From Candidatus Avibacteroides excrementipullorum (GTDB lineage Bacteria; Bacteroidota; Bacteroidia; Bacteroidales; Bacteroidaceae), in contig DVIH01000107.1 of assembly GCA_018711405.1 (NCBI GenBank), forward strand, positions 1 to 34,273: DNA of 34,273 bases. Reading direction: 5' to 3'. A model generated the notes under the pieces. The model was given only the letters and a program-made list of their open reading frames with translations. It was not told where the DNA came from and made no database searches. How positions within the stretch are numbered: position 1 is the first letter of the stretch; each line of letters begins with the position of its first letter. Shown piece by piece: positions 17,992 through 28,056 of the stretch. Position numbers and translations under genes: made by a program.

Positions 17992-19896
17992 CTATCTGAA
18001 AAATTTATCTATATCTTTATCTTCTATCACATAGGCTATCTTTTTGCCTTCGGGGGTATATTCCGGAATGTCGGCACAGAGCAACTGCATGATAAGCTCC
18101 GTAGCCTCCTTGTCGCTGAGCACACGCCCGTAGGGTATGGCCGAAGCCTTAGCCAGAGACAGTGCAATGTCGGCACGCAGATCTTCTTTGACATTTTTCT
18201 CGCATTCGGCAATGGTGGCGTGTATTATATCGTTTATCAAGTCAGACTGCTCGCCGTCGCTTATGTCGGCAGGGACTCCGTTGACCGCATAATTGCCGTT
18301 GCCGAGATTGCTGAAATCAAAGCCCATGGCCTCCAGTTCGGGCATGATTTTCTCCATAGTCACAGCCTCTGCCGGACTCAACTGTATGATATGCGGGAAA
18401 AGCACCTGCTGCGATGCACCGCTGCCGCTGCCTATCCGGTTCAGATATTTGTCGTAGAGTATCTTCACATGCGCCCTGTGCTGGTCTATGATAAGTATGC
18501 CTGTCTTGAGGCTGGTCACCAGATATTTTCCCTTGAACCTGATGTGGGCGGTCTCGCACCCGTAGTCCTGTTCGCCGAACAGTGATGATGCATCGTCATT
18601 CATGGCCGAATGCACCATCATGCCTCCTCCGCTGTAATCATCGGGCATTCCGGAGGGCTGCTCCATGTCGTTTTTCCAATTGTCCAGTATCTCCCCTTCC
18701 GATGCCGATTTGCTTTCATGCTCATACAGGTTCATCCAGTCTGCCGGCGCTTTTCTCAGATTGCTCCTGTACAGTCCGTTTTCCCGATTGCCGGCAAACG
18801 GATTGTATGACTTGTCGATATCCACCTGCGGTACGCTTACGTTCCTCACGCTTCCCATAGCCGGAATGTCGGGCACCCCCTCCGTATCGAAATCAAGCGA
18901 AGGCACGGCATTGAACGTGCCGAGACTCTCCTTTATGGCAGAAATTATGATTTGCCATATATACTGTTCGTTCTCAAACTTTATCTCAGTCTTGGTGGGA
19001 TGGATATTCACGTCTATATTGGCAGGATCTATGTCGAAGTATATGAAATATGGCACTTGCAACCCTTGCGGGATAAATTTGTCATAAGCTTCCGCCACAG
19101 CCTTATTGAAATAAGGATGCCGCATGTAACGTCCGTTTACAAAAAAATACTGTAAAGCCTTCTTCCTTGCAAACTCCGGTTTGGCGATGAATCCTCCTAT
19201 GTTTATCAGAGAAGTCTCCACCTTTATCGGCAGAAGCCATTGGTTGACTTTCTTGCCGCAGACATCCACGATTCTTTTCTTCAATGTAGTGGCCGGCAAG
19301 TCAAACAGACAGTTGTCGTTGTTGTACAAAGAGAAATGAATATCAGGATTGACAAGAGCCACATGCTCAAATTCGGTTATTATATTGTTGAGTTCCGTAT
19401 GTTCGGAACGCAGGAACTTCCGTCTCGCCGGCACATTGTAGAAGAGGTTCTTGACCATAAAGTTCGCCCCGACCGCACAGGCCACAGGTTCCTGTCTTTT
19501 CACTTCCGAACCTTCTATGACAATGCAAGTGCCAACTTCCTCATCGGCAGTCCTGGTCTTCAGTTCCACCTGAGCCACTGCCGCGATAGAGGCCAAAGCC
19601 TCGCCCCTGAACCCCATGGTGCGCAGCGAAAACAGGTCTTCCGCCTTGTCTATCTTGGATGTGGCATGCCTTTCGAAAGACATGCGGGCATCTGTATCGG
19701 ACATGCCTTTGCCATTGTCTATGACCTGTATGGATGTCTTCCCTGAATCTTTTACAATGACATGCACATCGGTAGCTCCGGCATCGACTGCGTTTTCCAC
19801 AAGTTCTTTAATGACCGAAGCCGGACGTTGTATCACCTCTCCTGCTGCAATCTGGTTTGCGACAGAATCGGGCAACAAATGTATTATATCGTTCAT
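17992..19896 (-). CDS. mutL: DNA mismatch repair protein MutL
   Basis: A 634-residue mismatch-repair coordinator. The N-terminal GHKL ATPase is complete: ELVENAVDAGAT with Glu34 and Asn35, DNGKGM near 61-66, and TMGFRGEAL. The C-terminal dimerisation domain is present, but its endonuclease motifs are not. The consensus DQHAxxE reads DQHRAHV (from Asp471), and the consensus CPHGRP reads TPEGKK (614-619). It therefore probably does not nick DNA. No MutH is in the window. GGAGAA lies upstream of the ATG, in the 48-bp gap after the small membrane-protein gene. Confidence 0.96.
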   Translation of the reverse strand: MNDIIHLLPDSVANQIAAGEVIQRPASVIKELVENAVDAGATDVHVIVKDSGKTSIQVIDNGKGMSDTDARMSFERHATSKIDKAEDLFSLRTMGFRGEALASIAAVAQVELKTRTADEEVGTCIVIEGSEVKRQEPVACAVGANFMVKNLFYNVPARRKFLRSEHTELNNIITEFEHVALVNPDIHFSLYNNDNCLFDLPATTLKKRIVDVCGKKVNQWLLPIKVETSLINIGGFIAKPEFARKKALQYFFVNGRYMRHPYFNKAVAEAYDKFIPQGLQVPYFIYFDIDPANIDVNIHPTKTEIKFENEQYIWQIIISAIKESLGTFNAVPSLDFDTEGVPDIPAMGSVRNVSVPQVDIDKSYNPFAGNRENGLYRSNLRKAPADWMNLYEHESKSASEGEILDNWKNDMEQPSGMPDDYSGGGMMVHSAMNDDASSLFGEQDYGCETAHIRFKGKYLVTSLKTGILIIDQHRAHVKILYDKYLNRIGSGSGASQQVLFPHIIQLSPAEAVTMEKIMPELEAMGFDFSNLGNGNYAVNGVPADISDGEQSDLINDIIHATIAECEKNVKEDLRADIALSLAKASAIPYGRVLSDKEATELIMQLLCADIPEYTPEGKKIAYVIEDKDIDKFFR

Positions 19897-19944
19897 ATAA
19901 CATGTTCTCCAATAATAATCAGCCGCAACGGTATATGTGCAGCG

Positions 19945-20229
19945 TCACGATGTAATCAGAAAATAAAGTATGGCAAACAGAAAAACCATCGCTATGACAA
20001 GCACTCCCGAATTAAGCCGGGGCTTTCCACGCTCCTTTCTTTTCTTCAGATGCTTAGTCGCCTCCACAAAAGCGCCTTTCAAATCTTCCGGCTTGAATTC
20101 TTTGGGCGGTATGATGCCGAGCCTGCGCTTGGCGTCTTCTTCCACTTTTTTCCATTTCTCCCTCTCAGGGTCATAATATCTTGGCGTGTAATTGAATCCA
20201 CGCGGTTTTCTCGTTTGAAATAATCCCAT
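19945..20229 (-). CDS. Small conserved-looking membrane protein, 94 residues
   Basis: A short, highly basic protein (MGLFQTRKPRGFNYTPRYYD) with a charged helical middle and one C-terminal membrane segment (about 72-92, GVLVIAMVFLFAILYFLI), suggesting a tail-anchored inner-membrane protein with the bulk in the cytoplasm. I cannot assign a function. It starts 4 bp after the OstA-like gene, so it is almost certainly co-translated within the envelope operon. Similar small proteins are, as I recall, found beside mutL in other Bacteroidales. Confidence 0.75.
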   Translation of the reverse strand: MGLFQTRKPRGFNYTPRYYDPEREKWKKVEEDAKRRLGIIPPKEFKPEDLKGAFVEATKHLKKRKERGKPRLNSGVLVIAMVFLFAILYFLITS

Positions 20230-20233
20230 GTCG

Positions 20234-21937
20234 TCACTCCTCCTCTATCTTTATATCTCTTTTCGGCAAAGACAATTCTATCTGCGGCTTGTCTTTCAGT
20301 TTGTCTTCCTCCCTCTTGCCTTTCCAGACAAATATGTCGTCCTTGCTTTTGGGTCTGAGTTCCTCCAGCCACAAAAACGATGGCAGGAAAATCTTGTCTT
20401 CCGGCCTTTGGTTCATCGGATAGATGTTGCCGTTCGAGCCGGGACTCATGACCAGCTTATACATCTGTCTGTCGGCCACATATATATTCATAACGCTTGT
20501 TTCCGAATAATTCATGCCGATATACGTGGAATCTTCCTCGAGCAAATAATAGACAGCCAGCACATTGCCCAATATGTCCACTTTCTCGAGCTCGCCGGCT
20601 CCATCGAAATAGGCCTTGATTTCCTTGCCCGACACCTGGTTGTAGAAAGTGGAATCCACATGCTCCACCGCCAGAGACTGATTGTAGATATGCGCCCAGT
20701 CTATGGTGCTGTCGTTCAGGAATATGTCAATCTTCTCTCCCAATATCTGCTGGTTGGATGTCCATATCACCGGATCATAAAACATGGTGAGGCATGTATC
20801 CACCGAAGAAAAACGGATGGAATCGCAAATGCCCTGCATGTCGCTCTTGAATATGCTCACTTTATGATAGCCTATCATGTCCCGGTACATGCTGTCCGTG
20901 CCGAGATTGTAGGTCACAAGTTTCATCGTATCGGAATGCATGAACATGGAGTCTTTCTGCGAATAATTCACGGCCACAGCCTTTTCGGTAGCATAGGCAT
21001 ATTCCGTATTCTGGTCGTAATAGCAATATTCGCCTGTCAGTATGTTCTTATTTACCGTATCGTTCATCACCACATTGCGGAATGCCTCGCCATAGCCTGC
21101 ACGCTTGTCATAGAAGAGGCTGTCGCCGGTCATAGTCTTGCCTTCATTGCTCAGCACCGAACGCTTCAGCAACTCGGCCCGGTCGTTGCCCGTATTATAG
21201 TATCCCAGTTCGGAATATATATGGTTGCCACCGTTATATATGTCAGACGGGCCTACTATGTTGGCTATTTTCGTAGTCGTGTTATATATCAACGTATCCG
21301 ATGTGAGCAGCATACTGTCATTGGTCAGTTCCACATTTTCATTAAACCGTGCAATCTTGGTCTCCGGACTATACTCCCCCCAATAAGAAGTCAGAGTATT
21401 GCTTTCATCAAACAACACTCCTTCGTCAAAATAATACCCCAGATTGGCTACCCGGTCATAATTGAGGCTGTCTGTCATAAGAGTGGTGTTACGGTTTATC
21501 ATCTTGACATTGTTTCTCAACTTTGCGAGCTTCACTATGCCGTCATAAAAAAGATAGTCGCCATAGATGAACAATGTGTCTCCCTGCTCCATCCTGACAG
21601 TGCCGAAGGCTTCAAACGAATTTGTCTTGTTGTAGACATGAGCGCTGTCGCAATACATATACATGCTGTCATGACGGAACTTTATGTGACCTATCAGTAT
21701 CTGCACTCCGGGCAAAAACTGCTCATCGGCCCGCGCCTTGTCGGCATGCAACAGATATACTTTAGTGGGCCGGCCGGCCACAGTATCTGCCTGACCGTTT
21801 CTGCCTACGGAAAACAGTCCGCCATAAAGCCCCGATGAAGACATTACACAAACGACCGACAGGCACAGGAGACACAATATCGCTCCATGCCTGCCTTTGA
21901 ACATATATTGAAGAAACGCTTTTATATCTTTCGGCAT
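20234..21937 (-). CDS. OstA/LptA-like LPS transport protein
   Basis: A 567-residue protein with an N-terminal membrane segment (about 17-40) and a long region of short beta-strand repeats built on patterns such as GDSLFYD, ADSAHVY-like and SDTLIYN, typical of OstA_2/LptA-like jellyroll proteins that form the periplasmic bridge for LPS. The C-terminal tail is charged (KREEDKLKDKPQIEL). It is much longer than E. coli LptA (185), and larger OstA-like proteins are usual in Bacteroidota. It follows surA with a 6-bp gap and would work with the LptF/LptG-type permease at 3641-4735. No symbol is given because the orthology to LptA is not strict. Confidence 0.85.
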   Translation of the reverse strand: MPKDIKAFLQYMFKGRHGAILCLLCLSVVCVMSSSGLYGGLFSVGRNGQADTVAGRPTKVYLLHADKARADEQFLPGVQILIGHIKFRHDSMYMYCDSAHVYNKTNSFEAFGTVRMEQGDTLFIYGDYLFYDGIVKLAKLRNNVKMINRNTTLMTDSLNYDRVANLGYYFDEGVLFDESNTLTSYWGEYSPETKIARFNENVELTNDSMLLTSDTLIYNTTTKIANIVGPSDIYNGGNHIYSELGYYNTGNDRAELLKRSVLSNEGKTMTGDSLFYDKRAGYGEAFRNVVMNDTVNKNILTGEYCYYDQNTEYAYATEKAVAVNYSQKDSMFMHSDTMKLVTYNLGTDSMYRDMIGYHKVSIFKSDMQGICDSIRFSSVDTCLTMFYDPVIWTSNQQILGEKIDIFLNDSTIDWAHIYNQSLAVEHVDSTFYNQVSGKEIKAYFDGAGELEKVDILGNVLAVYYLLEEDSTYIGMNYSETSVMNIYVADRQMYKLVMSPGSNGNIYPMNQRPEDKIFLPSFLWLEELRPKSKDDIFVWKGKREEDKLKDKPQIELSLPKRDIKIEEE

Positions 21938-21943
21938 TACAGG

Positions 21944-23290
21944 TTACTTTATCCAACCTTTATATTCAAAATCACAGTTTTTCCAATTATCGTCTATACG
22001 CACATACGTTGTCTTCAGCTTTTCGGTGACCCATTCATGCAAACGTTCGTTGCCGAGTTTCTGCGTGACCAAGTCTTTCAAGCGTTGGTAATCTTCAGAA
22101 ATAGTAGCCTTATGCCCTTCGGTCTTCGATTTCAGTTTCACGATGGCGCAGATTTCTTTTCCGTTCTCGTTTATCATCATAAACGGATCGGATATCTCTC
22201 CCACTTTCATGCCGTCCACGACTTTGGCTATCTCCTGCGGCAATTCCTGCAATTCAAATTTCGATGTATTGGTGTTAGGGTTCGCCATTATGCCGTGATT
22301 GTTTCTCGTGTCTTTGTCATCAGAGATGTACATGGCAGCCTGTTCAAATGTATATTCATTGTTGCGTATCTTGTCTGCTATGGAATCAAGATGAGCTACG
22401 GCATTGTCCAAAGCCTCCTGCGGGATGTGAGGCTTCAACAATATATGCCTTACATTGACACGGTCTCCTCTCTTCTCTATCAGTTGGATTATATGGAATC
22501 CGTATTCTGTCTCGACTATCTTCGATACTTTATTCGGGTCTTGCAAGTTGAAAGCCACATTTGCAAATTCGGGCAACAGCTGTCCTTTTCCCATAAAGCC
22601 CAGCTCTCCACCGCGTGTTCTCGAACCGGGATCCTCCGAATAGAGCAAAGCCAATGTGGAGAACTGCGATTCGCCCGATACTATCCTTTCAGTAAAATCT
22701 CTCAACCGGGCCTTTACATCGTCTATCTCCTCCTGAGGCACGGCTGGTTCGCTGGTCAGTATCTGTACTTCCACCTGAGTCGGGATAAACGGTATGCTGT
22801 CGGGCGGCAGGTCCTTGAAATAGTTTCTCACTTCGGCAGGCGTCACCTTGATGTCGCCCACTATGTTTTCCTGCACCAGCTGTGCTATGCGTCCTTCGCG
22901 GATATTCTGTTTCAGTTTTTCCTTTATCTGGGTGAGCGTCTTGTTGAAATATCTTTCCATCTGTTCCTGAGAGCCGAGTTGCTGAATCATCCAGTTGATA
23001 CGTGCATCGACCATCTGTATCACTTCAGTCTCGGTGACCTCTATACTGTCGAGTTCCGCCTGATGCAGAAAGAGTTTCTTTATAGCCAGCCTCTCCGGTA
23101 TCACGCAATAAGGGTCTCCGTCTATCTGGATGCCTTCATACAAGGCATTCATCCTTTCTTCTTCCACTTCCGATTTCAAAATGGCTTCATCTCCCACCAC
23201 CCAGATGACCTCATCTATGACATTGTCTTGCGCTTTTGCAGCAAACACGGGCAACAGGGCCAACAAGAAAGCCGCTGCAAAACTTTTCAT
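21944..23290 (-). CDS. surA: SurA-type periplasmic chaperone, two parvulin domains
   Basis: A 448-residue peptidyl-prolyl isomerase and chaperone for outer-membrane proteins. It has a signal peptide (MKSFAAAFLLALLPVFAAKAQ), an N-terminal SurA domain (VIDEVIWVVGDEAILKSEVE), and two parvulin domains: about 170-270 (STLALLYSEDPGSRTRGGELGF) and 275-375 (VNVRHILLKPHI). The start is set at 23290 because the signal peptide begins there and AGGAATAAG precedes it. The earlier in-frame ATG at 23311 lies within the upstream gene. It is followed by the OstA-like gene. Confidence 0.93.
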   Translation of the reverse strand: MKSFAAAFLLALLPVFAAKAQDNVIDEVIWVVGDEAILKSEVEEERMNALYEGIQIDGDPYCVIPERLAIKKLFLHQAELDSIEVTETEVIQMVDARINWMIQQLGSQEQMERYFNKTLTQIKEKLKQNIREGRIAQLVQENIVGDIKVTPAEVRNYFKDLPPDSIPFIPTQVEVQILTSEPAVPQEEIDDVKARLRDFTERIVSGESQFSTLALLYSEDPGSRTRGGELGFMGKGQLLPEFANVAFNLQDPNKVSKIVETEYGFHIIQLIEKRGDRVNVRHILLKPHIPQEALDNAVAHLDSIADKIRNNEYTFEQAAMYISDDKDTRNNHGIMANPNTNTSKFELQELPQEIAKVVDGMKVGEISDPFMMINENGKEICAIVKLKSKTEGHKATISEDYQRLKDLVTQKLGNERLHEWVTEKLKTTYVRIDDNWKNCDFEYKGWIK

Positions 23291-23294
23291 TATC

Positions 23295-24155
23295 TTATTC
23301 CTGCACATCATAATATATTATACTGCCTTTCTTTTCTGCTTCGTTGAACAAATCTTCTTTCAATCTTTTCACAAACTTCATTTTCTGCATATTGAACAGC
23401 ATCTCGCGCAAGTCTCTCTCCGCAAGGCTGAGAGGTGCTGTCTCGCCTGCCTTATAGATGGAGTCCACATAGAGGAAATAAGCATAGGTATCGTCTTCTT
23501 TCTCTATGCTGCCCGCTGCGCCGGCATACCGGCTGAAATCCAAGCCGGGAACTTTCCTTGCGAAATCATCGGCACGTCTCCACTCGTCCATGAAGTAGAG
23601 ATACTCCGCTGCGTTTCTTATGCTGACGTTTTCTATCTTGTCTCTGTCATCGCTGTTTTTCATCCGCATCCATTTCCGCACGTTGCCGATATTCTTGTCA
23701 GACTTGGGTATCTTCAGATATATGCCCTTCATATACGGCACGGACAGGACGAACAGACCGCGATTGTTTTCATAAAAATCCGTGATGGAACGCCATGAAA
23801 CCGTATCGTTGAACTTCTGTTTTACTATCTCCGACAGATATTCGTTGACCACAAGCGACTCCCTGTATTCTTCCACAAGTCTGTCGATCTCCCCTCCATC
23901 GCTTATGTTTTCCTTTGCCTTATCATAGAGCAGTATGTCTTCTATGCGTTCTTTTACAAAATTGCCCACTACTTCCGCGCTGTCGATGCCGGCGGGCAGA
24001 TGCGCTACATTGCCGCGCAAATCCTCCATGTAAACGAACGTCCCGTCTACCTCCGCCACAGGTGTCTTCCCCTTATGGTCCGTTTCCGCACACGACAACA
24101 GAAGAAACGGCAACAAGGCGGCAAGCAAAGGCGTCTTTCTCATCAACGTTGTCAT
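23295..24155 (-). CDS. Lipoprotein resembling SurA N-terminal domain, no isomerase domain
   Basis: A 286-residue probable lipoprotein. The signal peptide ends in a lipobox LLSC with Cys22. Residues 31-45 (TPVAEVDGTFVYMED) and the helical stretch that follows resemble the N-terminal region of SurA/PpiC chaperones. No parvulin motif (HILLK, GGxLG) is visible, so it would bind clients without isomerising proline. Its ATG overlaps the upstream stop (ATGA at 24155-24152), and its own stop is 4 bp before surA. An alternative start at 24143 would give a shorter n-region. Confidence 0.75.
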   Translation of the reverse strand: MTTLMRKTPLLAALLPFLLLSCAETDHKGKTPVAEVDGTFVYMEDLRGNVAHLPAGIDSAEVVGNFVKERIEDILLYDKAKENISDGGEIDRLVEEYRESLVVNEYLSEIVKQKFNDTVSWRSITDFYENNRGLFVLSVPYMKGIYLKIPKSDKNIGNVRKWMRMKNSDDRDKIENVSIRNAAEYLYFMDEWRRADDFARKVPGLDFSRYAGAAGSIEKEDDTYAYFLYVDSIYKAGETAPLSLAERDLREMLFNMQKMKFVKRLKEDLFNEAEKKGSIIYYDVQE

Positions 24156-26107
24156 TTATGATTGTTCACCGTCTTGAGCACGTCTTTATAGACCACTATC
24201 CTGTCTTTGTATTTTTCCCTCAGGCTTTCCACCCATTCCTTTTCAAGGTAATTCTGATAGTCGGCCGCTACCGGTCCGCGCATGTCCGTATATTTTTCCG
24301 GGCCTTTTTTCAGCATCTTGCCATAGACAAACGTATACGGGTAGTCTTTGGGCTGCTCGAATGTCTCTCCCTTGAACTTGAAATAGTCCACATATTTATT
24401 GTCACCTTTCACAAAGATGCCTTTCTCCACCTGGATGACCTTCACCGAATCTTTATTGAACGTGTTTACCGCATCCGAAGCCCATTTCTCGAAATCGGTC
24501 TCTTTGAACAGTTTTTTCAGCGGTTTCTCCACTGTGTCGCTCTTGCAGTGCACCACGATGCCTCTGAAGTGAGGAGTGTCCCACTTGTAGTTCTTCTTGT
24601 TTTTCTTGAAAAACTCCTCTATGCCCTCTATGTCGGTAGAGGCCTTGTCCCATACCATCTGGTTGGATATGTCGAACAGCAGGATGCCATCGCGATATTC
24701 CTGCATCAGGTTTGCAAACGAAGGATATTTGTTTTCCAGCTGGCTGTCTTCATAGTCGAGCACACATTTGTCGCGGAACACTTTCAACAGATTGTTGATG
24801 GCAGTCTCACGGTCGCCCAACTTCTTGTGAGTATAGTCTTTCACAAACCGGCCGAAATCCTGCTGCGTATATTCCCTTCCGGCCAGAGTGAACAGCGTCT
24901 TGTCTGAACTGCCCAGTGCTTTCAGATAAGCCTCATCGCCTATCACCGCTCCGGGTGCAAAAGCTATAAGCTCCTGCCTTGCCTCTTCATTTATCGGCGA
25001 CAGTCCGTATTCTTTTGACAACCTTGCTATAAGCACTTCCTCGCCCTTGTTGTCAAGGCCGAAACGGTACAGCATGTTCTCTATCTCGCCTTTTTTCTCT
25101 TCAAACGGTTCCAACGGCTTATGGTCTATCTTCTTTATGATATGTATGCCGATGGGCGAAACGAACGGTGCGGACACTTCCCCGTCTTTCATGGAGAAAG
25201 CCATGTCTTCAAATTCCGGCACCGTCTGCCTGCGTCCGAACCAAGGCAGTTTGCCTCCGGTCCTGCCCGAATTCAAGTCATCGGAGAATGTCCTGGCCAT
25301 TTCGCCGAAATCGGCTCCGGCCACGATAGCATTGTATATGGAGTCCATCTGCTGTTTCTTCACTTCGACATCCGCCTTGCTCATGTTTTGCGGTATATGC
25401 CTGAATATGTGCGCCACAAGCACCTTGCCGTCATTCGGCCTGCGGCCCGTCACTTTTATGACATGGTATCCGAACCTTGTCCTCACCGGTTTGCTCACTT
25501 CACCCACTTCCATGCTGTAGGCGGCATCTTCAAACGGCATAATCATCTGCAAGGATGTGAAATATCCTATGTCGCCCTTGTTCTTGGCCACAGACGGGTC
25601 TTCGGAATATTTGGAAGCGACTTTGTCAAATGCCGCTCCCTGCATGATTTCATCGTATGCCTCCATAGCCTTTTCGTATGCCGCAAGAGTATCGGCCGGA
25701 GAATCGGTCTCGCCGCACTTTATGAGTACGTGCGAAGCCCTTATGTCATATTTCATCCTCTCGTATATGGTCTTCACATAATCTTCATCTGCCGACTTGT
25801 CGCGCAGGTACGACTTGGCAAGCTGCCTTCTGTAGTTGCCCAACTCGTCGCGGAAACTCTTCGTCGTGTCTATGCCGGCAGCTTCGGCTTCGGCCACTTT
25901 CAGTTTGAAATTGATGAAAAGGTCCACATATTCATCGAGAGACTTTTTGTCTATCTCGCTGCTTTGGTTGTTTTTATTGTAAATATACTCGAATTCAGAC
26001 CTTTTTATGTCCTTTCCGTCTATTGTCATCACCACCGGATCGTCATTTTGCGCATATCCGGACAAACAAAAACACAGTGCCGCTGCAAGGGCGAATCTTT
26101 TTTTCAT
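24152..26107 (-). CDS. PpiC-type peptidyl-prolyl isomerase, two parvulin domains
   Basis: A 651-residue exported foldase. It has a signal peptide (MKKRFALAAALCFCLSGYA), an N-terminal chaperone region, then two parvulin domains: about 120-225 (IRASHVLIKCGE, KNKGDIGYFTSLQM, RFGYHVIKVTGRRP) and 228-335 (VLVAHIFRHIPQ, GRTGGKLPWFG, IGIHIIKKIDHKP). A C-terminal region of about 300 residues has no domain I can name. The frame is open from a TTG at 26116, but ATG 26107 fits the signal peptide. It is the first gene of the long envelope operon and overlaps the next start by 4 bases. Confidence 0.9.
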   Translation of the reverse strand: MKKRFALAAALCFCLSGYAQNDDPVVMTIDGKDIKRSEFEYIYNKNNQSSEIDKKSLDEYVDLFINFKLKVAEAEAAGIDTTKSFRDELGNYRRQLAKSYLRDKSADEDYVKTIYERMKYDIRASHVLIKCGETDSPADTLAAYEKAMEAYDEIMQGAAFDKVASKYSEDPSVAKNKGDIGYFTSLQMIMPFEDAAYSMEVGEVSKPVRTRFGYHVIKVTGRRPNDGKVLVAHIFRHIPQNMSKADVEVKKQQMDSIYNAIVAGADFGEMARTFSDDLNSGRTGGKLPWFGRRQTVPEFEDMAFSMKDGEVSAPFVSPIGIHIIKKIDHKPLEPFEEKKGEIENMLYRFGLDNKGEEVLIARLSKEYGLSPINEEARQELIAFAPGAVIGDEAYLKALGSSDKTLFTLAGREYTQQDFGRFVKDYTHKKLGDRETAINNLLKVFRDKCVLDYEDSQLENKYPSFANLMQEYRDGILLFDISNQMVWDKASTDIEGIEEFFKKNKKNYKWDTPHFRGIVVHCKSDTVEKPLKKLFKETDFEKWASDAVNTFNKDSVKVIQVEKGIFVKGDNKYVDYFKFKGETFEQPKDYPYTFVYGKMLKKGPEKYTDMRGPVAADYQNYLEKEWVESLREKYKDRIVVYKDVLKTVNNHK

Positions 26108-26173
26108 ATCTGTCAATTTTCTATATTAACCTGGTAAATAAAAAAGCAAAAAACACATAGGTTTTGCATTTCG

Positions 26174-26181
26174 CGAAAATA
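26174..26181 (-). promoter_or_regulatory. Candidate promoter of the ppiC-surA-mutL operon
   Basis: TATTTTCG on the minus strand differs from TAnnTTTG at one base and lies 66 bp before the ATG at 26107 in a very AT-rich stretch. No -33 TTTG is visible at the right distance. The whole gap 26108-26432 (325 bp) contains this AT-rich promoter zone, repeat copy D and the guaB terminator; I see no gene in it. Confidence 0.3.
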
Positions 26182-26242
26182 CATAAAAATACGATTCCGC
26201 TAATCGTTTTTTATATTATTTATTGTTTTTATGAAGCTCCGT

Positions 26243-26347
26243 GACGTGCGCCGGGGATGTACGCCATCTTCGGTCGGGATGTGCGCCATCATTGCCCGAT
26301 ACCGAGCCGATCATTGCCCGGGATCGGCTCGATCCCCGGAGGGCATC
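26243..26347. repeat. GC-rich modular intergenic repeat, copy D
   Basis: Modules at left edges 26256, 26278, 26301 and 26322, spaced 22, 23 and 21 bp: M1 (GATGTACGCCATC), M1 again in the same orientation (GATGTGCGCCATC), M2 (ACCGAGCCGATC) and inverted M2 (GATCGGCTCGAT). Here the M1 pair is direct and the M2 pair inverted, the opposite of copy C. A partial M1-like GACGTGCGCC (26243-26252) precedes it, out of phase. The right flank GGGCATC recalls the left flanks of copies A and C. It lies between the guaB terminator and the next operon's promoter. Confidence 0.85.
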
Positions 26348-26360
26348 TTCCCGGATACGA

Positions 26361-26387
26361 CAAAAGCACGGGATGACCGTGCTTTTG
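26361..26387 (-). terminator. guaB terminator hairpin
   Basis: CAAAAGCACGG (26361-26371) and CCGTGCTTTTG (26377-26387) form a perfect 11-bp stem with a 5-base loop. On the minus strand it lies 45 bp beyond the guaB stop and ends in TTTTG. The symmetry makes it potentially bidirectional. Confidence 0.75.
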
Positions 26388-26432
26388 CCTGTATGTTGCT
26401 TATAAAAAATTTATGCTGCTTTGCCCGGACTG

Positions 26433-27971
<1,539 letters not shown>

Positions 27972-27994
27972 TCACCGCAGAGCAAAAAAGTCAT

Positions 27995-28030
27995 AAAAAA
28001 AGTAGACGGGGAGGTCCCACCGCCTACTTT
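27995..28030 (-). terminator. recQ terminator
   Basis: Read on the minus strand, AAAGTAG (28030-28024) pairs with CTACTTT (28005-27999) around a partly paired GC-rich middle, followed by a T run (27995-28000). It lies 26 bp after the recQ stop and just upstream of the guaB promoter. Confidence 0.75.
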
Positions 28031-28056
28031 AGCATATCAAATAACGCTGGAATCCG

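Noticed and set aside
17047..18585. 512-codon + strand frame across copy C, the NlpC/P60 gene and the mutL end
   Set aside because: It is antisense to two well-supported genes with normal domains and motifs.
20228..23347. Long + strand frames opposite the OstA-like and surA genes
   Set aside because: They are shadows of real minus-strand genes; their translations are rich in His, Tyr and Phe and show no domain.
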